Below, piece after piece: positions 9,529 through 18,045 of a stretch of DNA of 64,000 nt. The stretch comes from an uncultured Pseudohongiella sp. (GTDB taxonomy: Bacteria > Pseudomonadota > Gammaproteobacteria > Pseudomonadales > Pseudohongiellaceae). The notes under the pieces are model-generated. The model made no database searches and was not told the DNA's origin. It saw only the letters and a list, made by a program, of their open reading frames with translations. Numbering within the stretch: the stretch's first letter is position 1; every line of letters starts with the position of its first letter. The DNA lies in NCBI GenBank assembly GCA_902591495.1, contig CACJAW010000005.1, positions 1-64,000 on the forward strand, given 5' to 3'. A program made the position numbers and the translations under genes.

Positions 9529-10287
9529 ATGAAAAGATGTAAATTTGCGATGACAGTTTTGATGTTTTTGTCACCCACAATTGCCTTCTCGCAACTTTCT
9601 GCGATTCAAAGTAAGGTCCAAGAGGTTATGACAATGGATCACCGAACTGAAGCTGAACTAGCGAGAGATGCAGATAGGGATCCTGTTAATGCGATCGACT
9701 TCATGGGCCTAGAAGCAGACATGACCGTCATAGAATTTCTTCCAGCGGCTCAAGCTTATTATACTAAGATCCTGGGTCCAGTTCTGCGGGATAATGGCCA
9801 CTTGATGGCAATCGATTCGCAGGGCACTTTTGATCGTTGGGGCGACTGGATAGAGATGCCTGAGATGGGTATGGTGCATCCGGTGCCATTTGATAATCAG
9901 TATAACATGGATGAAGGTCGCTATATGCCAGGCGAGCTCAACTTTGGAGTTCCTAATGGAACTGTAGATAAATTTCTCTACATTCGGGAGTACCATAATT
10001 TTAACGGGGCAGATAAAGCACGCATAAATGCTGCGGCGTTTGGAGCTCTTAAGTCTGGTGGTGAGTATGTCATCATAGATCATACGAAAAGGCATATGGA
10101 GGCGGAGAACGGACCCAATGGTAGGCGAGAAGACCCAGTGGCCGTTATACATGAGGTCCAACAAGCTGGTTTTGTTCTAGACAGAGTTTCCGATATGTTT
10201 TACCAAGAGAGTGACGACCTCTCTCAGGAAGTAGGTCAAATTCCGAATATGACTGATCGATTCTTTTTAGTATTCAAAAAGCCATAG
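9529..10287 (+). CDS. Exported methyltransferase-like protein with degenerate SAM loop
   Basis: A 252-residue protein with a Sec signal peptide (MKRCKFAMTVLMFLSPTIAFSQ), resembling the predicted methyltransferases of COG4798. The position of the glycine-rich SAM loop reads VIEFLPAAQAYYTKIL, with the expected glycines replaced, whereas the paralogue at 39760 keeps LEMEAGTGYYTEIL. The later YVIIDHTKR and FFLVFKKP strands are retained. SAM is not expected in the periplasm, so methyl transfer is doubtful. I chose the ATG at 9529 because it begins the signal peptide and has AGGGGAT upstream; an in-frame upstream extension to 9478 has no such support. A strong terminator follows. Confidence 0.7.
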   Translation: MKRCKFAMTVLMFLSPTIAFSQLSAIQSKVQEVMTMDHRTEAELARDADRDPVNAIDFMGLEADMTVIEFLPAAQAYYTKILGPVLRDNGHLMAIDSQGTFDRWGDWIEMPEMGMVHPVPFDNQYNMDEGRYMPGELNFGVPNGTVDKFLYIREYHNFNGADKARINAAAFGALKSGGEYVIIDHTKRHMEAENGPNGRREDPVAVIHEVQQAGFVLDRVSDMFYQESDDLSQEVGQIPNMTDRFFLVFKKP

Positions 10288-10312
10288 AGAGGGCTGTCAC
10301 CGACCGGGTCCG

Positions 10313-10347
10313 AAAGCCTTAATGTGACTCACATTAAGGCTTTTTTT
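10313..10347 (+). terminator. Rho-independent terminator
   Basis: A perfect 13-base inverted repeat (AGCCTTAATGTGA with TCACATTAAGGCT) followed by seven T and preceded by A residues, so it may work in both directions. It lies 26 bases after the exported methyltransferase-like gene. Confidence 0.9.
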
Positions 10348-10402
10348 GTACTTAATTTTCTACTCAGTCGAAGTGTATTGGTTAAACTGAAGGGTAAATG
10401 AA

Positions 10403-11581
10403 ATGAGACGAAGATCTTTTTTAAAAACCGCTGCGTTTGCTCCGATGCTTCTAAGTCCGAGCAAGATATTTGCGCAGGACTTTGATCTGATTATTCGGAG
10501 CGGCAGGGTAATTGATCCATCATTAAATCTGGATACTGTGGCCGATGTTGGAATATTGAACGGTCGTATAGCAAATATCGCACCTTCGATAGTATCTGAC
10601 GGGGCTGATGAAATTAATGCGGTTAATAAAATAGTAATACCTGGATTGCTTGATATCCATTCACACTATGCTCGGGATGATCAAGGGCCCCACATATGTT
10701 TATCTGACGGTGTAACTGGATGGGTAGATGCGGGGTCAGCCGGAGCTGACAATATAGATGAGATTGTAGCTGTTGCGCGTTCTGCCCCTCAGCCAGCTCG
10801 AATACTTTTGAACATTGGACGATTGGGTGTCATTCCTGAGGGTGATACGGCTGATATTTCTCTGGCAAATGTTGAGGTTGCGAAGTCTGCAATAGCTCGT
10901 AATTTAGATTATGTGGTTGGTGTCAAAGCGCGGTTGACCAGCGGCGTGACGGCAAATGATATTGTTGTAATACGGCGAGCTCAGGAGGTAGCCAGCTACT
11001 TTAAATTACCTCTCATGATCCATATGGGGCAGTCGGAATCAACTATGCCATCATTACTTGCCGAGTTGAAACCAGGGGACGTCGTGACTCATATGTATGC
11101 TCCACCCCCAAACGCAATAATTGATGAAGGTGGACGTATATTCTCCGAGGTCCTGGAGGCAAGAAGACGGGGTATATGGTTTGATGTCGCCAATGGGCGA
11201 ACGGATCATCTTCGCTGGGACACATTTGACGAGATAATGGCAACCGGGTTTTGGCCTGACACGATATCTACCGATGGATTTTCGACAAGCCGAAGCGCGC
11301 CGAGTGTTCGAGATTATCCAAATGTCATGTCGAAATTTTTGAATTTCGGTATGAATATTAAGTCGGTGATCGCGGCATCTACAATTACCCCTTCAAGAGT
11401 ATTTCCTTTTCTGAGGGATAAAGGAACTTTGAATGTTGGAGCTCCTGCAGATATAGCAGTCCTTGACTTGCAAGAGGGAAACTTTCAGTTTGTTGATAAT
11501 TATGAAAATGTGAGAAATGGCACATATAGATTTTTCCCTTTTGAAACTATCTTGGGAGGACAGAGGGCTCCACGAGTATAA
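10403..11581 (+). CDS. Tat-exported amidohydrolase/deacetylase-type metallohydrolase
   Basis: A 392-residue amidohydrolase-superfamily protein resembling the dihydroorotase-like amidohydrolase/deacetylase group. Likely metal ligands are H86 and H88 (DIHSHY), a carboxylated K175 (GVKARLT), H207 (MIHMGQ), H230 (VTHMY) and an Asp in STDGFS. The N-terminus RRRSFLK is a near-consensus Tat motif with cleavage near IFAQ, so a folded metalloenzyme is exported. The substrate could be an N-acyl amino acid or a cyclic amide; that is inference. AGGG lies 8 bases before the ATG. It is the third Tat substrate in this 7-kb stretch. Confidence 0.82.
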   Translation: MRRRSFLKTAAFAPMLLSPSKIFAQDFDLIIRSGRVIDPSLNLDTVADVGILNGRIANIAPSIVSDGADEINAVNKIVIPGLLDIHSHYARDDQGPHICLSDGVTGWVDAGSAGADNIDEIVAVARSAPQPARILLNIGRLGVIPEGDTADISLANVEVAKSAIARNLDYVVGVKARLTSGVTANDIVVIRRAQEVASYFKLPLMIHMGQSESTMPSLLAELKPGDVVTHMYAPPPNAIIDEGGRIFSEVLEARRRGIWFDVANGRTDHLRWDTFDEIMATGFWPDTISTDGFSTSRSAPSVRDYPNVMSKFLNFGMNIKSVIAASTITPSRVFPFLRDKGTLNVGAPADIAVLDLQEGNFQFVDNYENVRNGTYRFFPFETILGGQRAPRV

Positions 11582-11635
11582 AAAAATCCATACGTCTTTC
11601 GATTTGAGAATTTTAAATAATAATTTTCATATTTT

Positions 11636-12049
11636 ATGAAAACAAAAAAAGCGATATTTTTCATATTTATAGGTTACCTAGGATTAGTTATCGTTTTTGA
11701 AACTTTTCTAGGGATAACACAGCCGCGGAGCACAGGCACTATGATAATAACGTCATTTGACGCTAGTGGAGAAGCTACAAAGAGGGTTGTATCCCGCTTA
11801 GAGCGCGGGGGTCAAATTTTTGTTGCAGTAAATCATTGGCCAAGAGCTTGGGCCCGCAGGATTCAATTGAATCCGAATGTTCAAATTACCTACGGTGAGA
11901 TTACACGCAATTATAATGCTGTTGTTCTAAAGGGGGAGGATCACCTTCAAGCCTCATCTGACTTCGCAGTCCCTTTCCTGTTCAGGATTCTAACTGGCTT
12001 CCCACCTCGTTATTTTTTTCGTTTTGAATCTCTAGAGGGTGTTACATAA
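11636..12049 (+). CDS. Nitroreductase/deazaflavin-binding-like protein (DUF385-like)
   Basis: A 137-residue protein with one N-terminal hydrophobic segment (about residues 5-25, signal anchor). The remainder (TGTMIITSFDASGEATKRVV, NHWPRAWARRIQLNPNVQI) resembles the split-barrel family annotated as nitroreductase or F420/flavin-binding (DUF385). Cofactor and substrate are not readable. No clear ribosome-binding site precedes the ATG. It lies 54 bases after the Tat-exported amidohydrolase gene and 39 bases before a secreted beta-propeller gene on the same strand. Confidence 0.5.
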   Translation: MKTKKAIFFIFIGYLGLVIVFETFLGITQPRSTGTMIITSFDASGEATKRVVSRLERGGQIFVAVNHWPRAWARRIQLNPNVQITYGEITRNYNAVVLKGEDHLQASSDFAVPFLFRILTGFPPRYFFRFESLEGVT

Positions 12050-12088
12050 CAGGTTTTAATCAAGAAATTTCATCCTGAGGATAAATTT

Positions 12089-13111
12089 ATGCGCCTAATC
12101 AGTCGTTTGTTCGTCTTATTTCTAATATTAAAGATTCTTGGAATACCGTGGGTGTTTGCGCAGGACTCCTACCCTGCGCAGCAGGCTGAATGTGTGTCAA
12201 ATACCGAAGTATCGTTTGTATGTGGTTTGATCAATCCGGAAGATCTTTATCAAATCCCTGATACGGATTGGGTTATCGCGACAGGAAGAATATCGGACTC
12301 AGCTGGGCCGATTTATGCTGTGAATATTGATACCCACGATGTTGTGGAGGTCTATCCGCACAATGCTGCGCTACCAGACTTTGACCAAGAGACCTTCAAA
12401 GAATGTCCTGGGCCAATTCTAACTTTTCAACCACATGGGGTTACGCTAAGAGAGGGCCCTGACGAAAAGCACACTCTCTATGTAGTCGGGCATGGAGCAA
12501 GAGAAGCGGTAGAGGTGTTTAACCTGAGTATGACTGGAGATGGTCCAGTTTTGAGTTGGAAAGGTTGTATCCCAGCGCCGGAGGGTACCCGAAGAATTAA
12601 CTCAATTACAGCTCTACCTGAAGGTTATCTGGGCGCTACAAATTTTGACACGCAGGGTGGACAACTGTGGGAGTGGGGCCCTTCCACTAGTTGGATTGAG
12701 GTTCCTGGATCGTCAATGATGGGTCCAAATGGACTTGTTTCGTCCGAAGATGGCGAATGGTTCTATGTTGGAGGTTGGAGTGACATGGCACTGGTAAGGA
12801 TATCTAGAGGGAAACTACCGGTGGAAGTCGAGATAATACCTGTGGGTTTTAATGTAGATAATGTTCGTTGGGGTACAGACGGCCGCATTATCGCGGCAGG
12901 ACATATCCGGCGTTGTCCTAGCGATAGCGATTGTGACACATCAGCCGCGAGGGTCGCGAAGGTTAACCCCGAAAATTTTGAGGTGGAACAACTTGTTGAT
13001 TTCGATGGGAGTGACTTTTTTGCGATGGGAACTGTGGCTATAGATGCAGGCGATGAGATCTGGATCGGAGGGATTTATGGTAGTTTTGCTATCGCAAGAT
13101 TCCCTCAATAG
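12089..13111 (+). CDS. Secreted SMP-30/arylesterase-like beta-propeller protein
   Basis: A 340-residue protein with a signal peptide (cleavage near WVFAQ). The body has blade-like repeats and loops typical of the gluconolactonase/paraoxonase-like six-bladed propellers, for example PHGVTLREG and GPNGLVSSEDGEWFYVGGW. Several cysteines suggest disulfides, consistent with the periplasm. It might hydrolyse lactones or esters, which would fit downstream of periplasmic sugar oxidation, but the catalytic residues are not clear. GAGGAT lies 8 bases before the ATG. Confidence 0.65.
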   Translation: MRLISRLFVLFLILKILGIPWVFAQDSYPAQQAECVSNTEVSFVCGLINPEDLYQIPDTDWVIATGRISDSAGPIYAVNIDTHDVVEVYPHNAALPDFDQETFKECPGPILTFQPHGVTLREGPDEKHTLYVVGHGAREAVEVFNLSMTGDGPVLSWKGCIPAPEGTRRINSITALPEGYLGATNFDTQGGQLWEWGPSTSWIEVPGSSMMGPNGLVSSEDGEWFYVGGWSDMALVRISRGKLPVEVEIIPVGFNVDNVRWGTDGRIIAAGHIRRCPSDSDCDTSAARVAKVNPENFEVEQLVDFDGSDFFAMGTVAIDAGDEIWIGGIYGSFAIARFPQ

Positions 13112-13214
13112 TGATTGAAGCATGGGACCTTTTGCAAAAAGCCAAGACAAAAATTGAGAGCAAAATTTAATCCTGGCCGTTTACAAAGTTTAATTGTTAG
13201 GTTTCCTAAACGTC

Positions 13215-13592
13215 CTACATTCTGTGAAGTACACAAACCTTATTGCCACCCGGATCGCGTAAGTAGGCAAGGTACATTTTCATTCCGCTGCCCTCTCGGA
13301 CACCTGGAGGGTCCTCTATGGCGGTTCCCCCATTCGCCAGCCCCGCCTCGTGCCATGCATCACACTGTTCTGGGCTTGCAGCGGAAAATCCAATTGTACT
13401 GCCGTTACCTCCGCTTGCAGGTTCGCCATTTAATGGTTTTGTAATCGCAAAAAGACCGTCCTCTGTCCTGTAATAAACCCGCCCGGTATCATCCATAAAA
13501 CCCGGTTCAATTCCTAAAGTTGCGAATGTCGCATCGTAAAATTTTTTTGCTTCCGCGGTGTCATCTGCACCAAGCACTACGTGACTAAACAA
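13215..13592 (-). CDS. VOC (glyoxalase/bleomycin-resistance) family protein
   Basis: A 125-residue single-domain VOC protein. It starts with the first metal-ligand strand (FSHVVLGADD) and ends with the second motif (LRDPGGNKVCVLHR). Family members bind a metal and act on glyoxals, catechols or antibiotics; the substrate is unknown. The start is TTG at 13592, supported by GAGG about 8 bases upstream. It faces the preceding plus-strand propeller gene. Confidence 0.85.
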   Translation of the reverse strand: MFSHVVLGADDTAEAKKFYDATFATLGIEPGFMDDTGRVYYRTEDGLFAITKPLNGEPASGGNGSTIGFSAASPEQCDAWHEAGLANGGTAIEDPPGVREGSGMKMYLAYLRDPGGNKVCVLHRM

Positions 13593-13671
13593 ATTTTTTA
13601 CCTCTATGTTTTAACATTAATAGTAATTTGAAGTTTACATTAAATTAACGCCGTAAGGAGTTTTATCAGCA

Positions 13672-15402
13672 TTAATGATCCTGAAATTTTGGTCTGGGCT
13701 GACTACCCCGCACTAACCTTCCCGGTCTAGCTCCAGTGCTTCTGCCATTAAGAAAGATAGGAACCCCGCTTACGATGGTTGCCACATATCCGTCTGCAAA
13801 CTGCATCAGCCTTCTTCCTCCAGCTGGCAGATCATAGTGCACTTCTGGTTTCTGTAACTTCATTTTCTTTAGGTCAACAATGTTAATATCTGCTTTATAA
13901 CCCGGTGCCAGAACGCCACGATCCCTCAGTCCTACGGCGGCCGCAGTATCATGGCAGTGAGCTTTGACAACCCAAGGAAGCTTAAATTTTTCTCCCCGCT
14001 TACGATCTCTTGTCCAATGGGTGAGCATGTGGGTAGTGAAACTGCCATCACAAATACTGCCGCAATGAGCGCCTCCGTCCCCTAATCCTAGAATTGTGTT
14101 AGGGTGCTCCATCATTTCTTTGGCTGGGTCAAGTGAACTTTCTCCGTAATTAAGGAAAGCGTAATAGATCATCTCTTTGCCTGCACCTCGAGTCAGAATA
14201 TCAAGGCACAACTCTAACGGGCTTTTATTTTGCTCGAGAGCCATTGCTTTAATACTTAGTGACGGTAGCGGCTCATAGTCGGGATTTTCGTCCAAGACAT
14301 ACATATCGTGGAAGCGCTTATGTGCCTGCCGCAGGAAAGGATTATTAGCCACTTCGGGTTTTTCGTTTAGTAGTCTCTTTCTGAAAGATGGATCTCGAAG
14401 TTGAGAGAGTTTTTCTTCAAGAGGTAAATCGCTGATCCCAATGAAAGAGGGGTGAGCGCTAAATGGGTTGTTGGTTAACTCTAAACCAAATAGAACGCCG
14501 ATGGGTCGACCGCAAACCTGCGCAGCGAGCTTTATGCCGTCTTTGTTAGCTTCCTCTATTGAGCTTAATATTTTTTTCCATCCATCGGTTACTCGGTGGT
14601 GTTGGGCGACAGAGACAGAGAGAGGACTGTCGGACTGCCTCGCCATTTCTTTAAGAATTTCGAATTCGTTGTCGTCTCCCTTGAAGTCAGTGACCACTTG
14701 CATGACTCCAGAACCTGCAGCCTTCACACCTCTAGCAATACCCACCATCTCATTTAGTTCAGCGGTCAGTGTTGGCGTTGGCTGCCCATCGGCAGTCTGG
14801 TGATTCAACGTTCTTGAAGTGGAAAAGCCGAGAGCCCCCGCTCTTATAGATTCTGTCGTAAGAGAAGCCATTTTCCTTATGTCTTCCTGCGTAGCTGTTT
14901 CTCGGTTTGCACCACGCTCTCCCATAACGTAGACCCGCAGAGGTCCATGAGGGATTTGAGCAGCAAAATCAATGTCATACTGGCGTTCACTAAGGCTATC
15001 TAGATATTCTGGGAATGTTTCCCAATTCCAAGGAAGACCCTCCGAAAGCACTGGATGAGGTATGTCCTCCACACCCTCCATTAACGAAATTAATTTTTCT
15101 TTATCTTCTGGGCGGCAGGGCGCAAATCCGACCCCGCAATTACCCATGACCGCAGTGGTTACGCCGTGATTAGAGGAAGGAGTTAATTCATTACTCCATG
15201 TAACCTGGCCGTCATAATGAGTGTGTATGTCCACAAAACCCGGGAGAACCTTCAAGCCAGAAGCATCAATAATTTTTTCCGAAGTGTCCGAGACCTCCCC
15301 AACCTTGATGATTACTCCATTTTTAATGCCTAGATCGCCTCGAAATGGTTCGGCTCCATTGCCATCAATTATCTCCCCGTTTTTGATAATTAAATCCAGC
15401 AT
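13672..15402 (-). CDS. D-aminoacylase-like amidohydrolase
   Basis: A 576-residue amidohydrolase, close to the size of N-acyl-D-amino-acid deacylases. Visible motifs are DIHTHYDGQ (HxH), [11 protein letters not shown] (the bridging Cys of D-aminoacylases), an [10 protein letters not shown] segment and LGDGGAHCG. The subfamily often annotated D-aminoacylase has the VVTDF variant seen here, so true activity on N-acyl-D-amino acids is uncertain. No signal peptide is seen. The ATG at 15402 has AGGA 7 bases upstream and begins with the typical strand [14 protein letters not shown]; a longer frame to 15453 lacks support. Confidence 0.85.
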   Translation of the reverse strand: MLDLIIKNGEIIDGNGAEPFRGDLGIKNGVIIKVGEVSDTSEKIIDASGLKVLPGFVDIHTHYDGQVTWSNELTPSSNHGVTTAVMGNCGVGFAPCRPEDKEKLISLMEGVEDIPHPVLSEGLPWNWETFPEYLDSLSERQYDIDFAAQIPHGPLRVYVMGERGANRETATQEDIRKMASLTTESIRAGALGFSTSRTLNHQTADGQPTPTLTAELNEMVGIARGVKAAGSGVMQVVTDFKGDDNEFEILKEMARQSDSPLSVSVAQHHRVTDGWKKILSSIEEANKDGIKLAAQVCGRPIGVLFGLELTNNPFSAHPSFIGISDLPLEEKLSQLRDPSFRKRLLNEKPEVANNPFLRQAHKRFHDMYVLDENPDYEPLPSLSIKAMALEQNKSPLELCLDILTRGAGKEMIYYAFLNYGESSLDPAKEMMEHPNTILGLGDGGAHCGSICDGSFTTHMLTHWTRDRKRGEKFKLPWVVKAHCHDTAAAVGLRDRGVLAPGYKADINIVDLKKMKLQKPEVHYDLPAGGRRLMQFADGYVATIVSGVPIFLNGRSTGARPGRLVRGSQPRPKFQDH

Positions 15403-15529
15403 ATATGTTCCTGAGTTAGAGCGATTAGATTTTATGCATAACAAGGCTACCATAAATCAACTAAGTTTTTTCTGAGCTTATTAATAAATTTGGGCATGCA
15501 TGACCTGAATGGGATAAAATAAAGCAGTG

Positions 15530-15543
15530 AATCAAAATTGATT
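15530..15543. promoter_or_regulatory. Palindrome in divergent promoter region
   Basis: The inverted repeat AATCAA-AA-TTGATT lies in the 185-base interval between the divergently transcribed amidohydrolase and nitronate monooxygenase genes. Its position suits an operator, but short AT-rich palindromes also arise by chance. Confidence 0.2.
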
Positions 15544-15587
15544 TAATTTGTTAATTTGAAAATTAGAAGTTATTGAGGTTATCTATT

Positions 15588-16553
15588 GTGTCAGTACCTG
15601 AAATTATGAAAGGACGTCTATCGCTTCCTTTAGTCGGCGCACCATTGTTTATCATTTCTAACCCTGAGCTTGTCATTGCGCAATGCAAGGCTGGAGTTGT
15701 TGGTTCTTTTCCCGCCTTGAACGCAAGACCTGCAGAGGTGCTTGATGAATGGTTAACCAGAATCAACGAGGAATTGGATGCTTATAATCAGCAAAATCCA
15801 GACAATCCGGCTGCACCGTATGCTGTTAACCAAATCGTTCATGGTTCAAATGATCGACTAATGCATGACGTAGATCTATGTGTAAAATATAAAGTGCCTG
15901 TTGTAATTACTTCTTTAGGAGCGAGGCCAGAGGTATTTGAGGCAATACATTCATATGGCGGTATCTGCCTGCATGATGTGATTAACAATAAATTCGCCCA
16001 TAAGGCAATCGAAAAGGGTGCAGATGGACTGATATGCGTTGCAGCTGGGGCCGGTGGTCATGCAGGAACGTTGTCCCCTATGGCTTTTATTCAAGAAGTA
16101 AGAGATTGGTTTGACGGGCCGGTCTTGTTATCGGGTGCAATTGCGACCGGAGATGGAATTCTCGCTGCACAGGCCATGGGAGCAGATTTGGCTTACATGG
16201 GATCAGCTTTTATTGCTACCTCGGAGGCAAATGCTGACCCCCGATATAAACAGGCGCTTGTTGATTATGCAGCTTCAGATATTGTTTACACTAATTTATT
16301 CACAGGTGTACATGGCAACTATCTCAGACCGTCAATTGAAGCGGCTGGTTTAGACCCTGATAACCTTCCGCCAAGCGACCCATCAAAAATGCAGTTTGGT
16401 TCCGGTGGTAGTAATAAATCTAAAGCTTGGAAAGACATCTGGGGTTGTGGCCAAGGCATCAATGCGATTAAGGAAGTGCAAACCACCGCTGAACTGGTTT
16501 CCCGCTTAAAGCTTGAATATAACGATGCCCAAAAGCGAATACTAGCTGCGTGA
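15588..16553 (+). CDS. Nitronate monooxygenase family flavoprotein
   Basis: A 321-residue TIM-barrel FMN protein. It has the NMO/2-nitropropane dioxygenase signatures: GAPLFIISNPELVIAQCKAG at the N-terminus, CVAAGAGGHAGTLSP (the histidine-containing FMN/active-site loop), and LLSGAIATGDGILAAQAMGA. It oxidises nitronates with O2 in the cytoplasm. The GTG at 15588 is preferred because GAGG lies 9 bases upstream; an ATG at 15606 is also possible. It is divergent from the D-aminoacylase-like gene. Confidence 0.88.
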   Translation: MSVPEIMKGRLSLPLVGAPLFIISNPELVIAQCKAGVVGSFPALNARPAEVLDEWLTRINEELDAYNQQNPDNPAAPYAVNQIVHGSNDRLMHDVDLCVKYKVPVVITSLGARPEVFEAIHSYGGICLHDVINNKFAHKAIEKGADGLICVAAGAGGHAGTLSPMAFIQEVRDWFDGPVLLSGAIATGDGILAAQAMGADLAYMGSAFIATSEANADPRYKQALVDYAASDIVYTNLFTGVHGNYLRPSIEAAGLDPDNLPPSDPSKMQFGSGGSNKSKAWKDIWGCGQGINAIKEVQTTAELVSRLKLEYNDAQKRILAA

Positions 16554-16641
16554 AAGCGGCTGACAAGAGGTATTTGCTCTGAGTTGGGTGCGTGGTACAT
16601 TGTGTAGCCGGGCGAATAAGAATAATTAATAGGATGACATG

Positions 16642-17517
16642 ATGAAAAATCTCTTAGCAGCAATTATGGCTTGTACATTTTGTTTGACCTTGCAGCTGCA
16701 AGCTCAAGACTTCGATAATATTGAAATCGTCACTCATCATGTGAAGGACAACATATATTATTTAGAGGGGAGCGGAGGCAACATAGGCGTAATAGTTGGC
16801 GACGATGGAGTGCTCATAGTTGATGATCAGTTTGGACCACTCACTAATAAAATCGAAGCAGCAATCACTGATTTAACTAAACTTCCAGTTACATTTGTAG
16901 TTAATTCACATTTCCACTATGACCATACAGATGGTAATGAAAATTTTGGCAGAGCTGGTGCTTTTATCGTTGCTCAGGAAAATGCGCGACGTCGTATGGA
17001 ATCTGCACAAGTTTTAGCGTCAGGTTATTCGCAGAGGAGATATGATGAGGTTGGCTTGCCAAAAATAACATTTTTCGACGCGATGCGGTTCTATTTCAAT
17101 GATGAACCTATCGAAATCGTTTATAACGGGCCAGGACACACAGATGGAGATGCTCAGATCTTTTTTTTAGAGTCAAATGTTGTTCACACCGGAGACATGT
17201 TTGTTAGATATGTCCTCCCCTTTATAGATCAAAATAATGGGGGCTCTTTGGATGGCATGATTGAGGCTACAGATCGGTTAGCCAGCAAGATTAATGATGA
17301 AACCATAATAATTCCCGGACACGGCCAACTATCCAACCGTGATGACTTGCTTAATTATAGGGAAATGCTTGTGACTATTCGTGGCAATTTGGTTCGGGCT
17401 AAGGTAGAGAATTTGTCACCGTCTGAAATGTTGGATACGGAACCTGCTGATGGATTTGCGCCTACTGGTGATGGAACAGACGCATGGTTACTACGTGCCT
17501 ACGATGAATATCGTTAG
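16642..17517 (+). CDS. Secreted MBL-fold metallo-hydrolase
   Basis: A 291-residue protein with a signal peptide (cleavage near LQAQ). It has a complete metal site: H90, H92, D94, H95 in NSHFHYDHTDG, then GPGHTDGD, VHTGDMF and PGHGQL. It resembles class B beta-lactamase-like and quinoprotein-relay type secreted hydrolases; the substrate is unknown. Two adjacent ATG codons exist at 16639 and 16642; AGGA is 7 bases before the second, which I chose. Confidence 0.87.
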   Translation: MKNLLAAIMACTFCLTLQLQAQDFDNIEIVTHHVKDNIYYLEGSGGNIGVIVGDDGVLIVDDQFGPLTNKIEAAITDLTKLPVTFVVNSHFHYDHTDGNENFGRAGAFIVAQENARRRMESAQVLASGYSQRRYDEVGLPKITFFDAMRFYFNDEPIEIVYNGPGHTDGDAQIFFLESNVVHTGDMFVRYVLPFIDQNNGGSLDGMIEATDRLASKINDETIIIPGHGQLSNRDDLLNYREMLVTIRGNLVRAKVENLSPSEMLDTEPADGFAPTGDGTDAWLLRAYDEYR

Positions 17518-17590
17518 TGAGCATGAAATCTAAAAGAAATTTTGAAATCGGCATAAGGCATAGCTGATTAATAAACTAGGAGGTTCGGCA

Positions 17591-17953
17591 ATGTCAGATC
17601 TAAAAGCTATCGAGTCTGTAATACAGACTTATGCTGATTCTATGAATGAATCTGATGCTGATAAGGTGAGAAGGGCATTCCATCCAAGTGCAAAAGTTAC
17701 AGGTTATTTGCCTGATGGACTACATGAAATGAGCACCGAAGATTTCGCCAGTTTCGTCGCCGTTCAGAGCCCACCAAAAGAGACTAATGACCCTGTTACC
17801 TTAGAAATTGTATCCTTAGAAATAGCTGGAAAAACAGCAGTAGCGCAGGTTAGAGATCGGTACTTGGGCATGACTTTTCTGGATACTTTGTCGTTTCTGA
17901 AAGTTGACAAGAGCTGGGCTATCTACAACAAATTGTTTCATGTTGAATCATAA
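17591..17953 (+). CDS. NTF2-like protein (SnoaL / putative lumazine-binding type)
   Basis: A 120-residue protein with the cone-fold pattern of NTF2-like proteins: helix AIESVIQTYADSMNESDADKV, the strand HPSAKVTGY, and the C-terminal strand pair ending in SWAIYNKLFHVES. It looks most like the lumazine-binding-2/DUF4440 subgroup, often small-molecule binding or isomerase-like. No signal peptide is seen. AGGAGG lies 7 bases before the ATG, a strong site. It follows the secreted MBL hydrolase by 73 bases. Confidence 0.7.
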   Translation: MSDLKAIESVIQTYADSMNESDADKVRRAFHPSAKVTGYLPDGLHEMSTEDFASFVAVQSPPKETNDPVTLEIVSLEIAGKTAVAQVRDRYLGMTFLDTLSFLKVDKSWAIYNKLFHVES

Positions 17954-18045
17954 GTTATTTATTTTCCTCGCCTTTGTAGTGTAAGTTTTCCAGAGAGCAG
18001 ACTGCAAATGCAGATGCTTCCATATTTAGGGGTTAATATAAGTTA

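Noticed and set aside
9709-10164. Minus-strand open frame of 151 codons opposite the exported methyltransferase-like gene
   Set aside because: Antisense to a signal-peptide protein with homology to its paralogue; no start signals and no family resemblance.
13115-13444. Plus-strand open frame opposite the VOC gene
   Set aside because: The VOC protein on the other strand has clear family motifs; this translation is rich in Arg, Pro and His with no recognisable fold.
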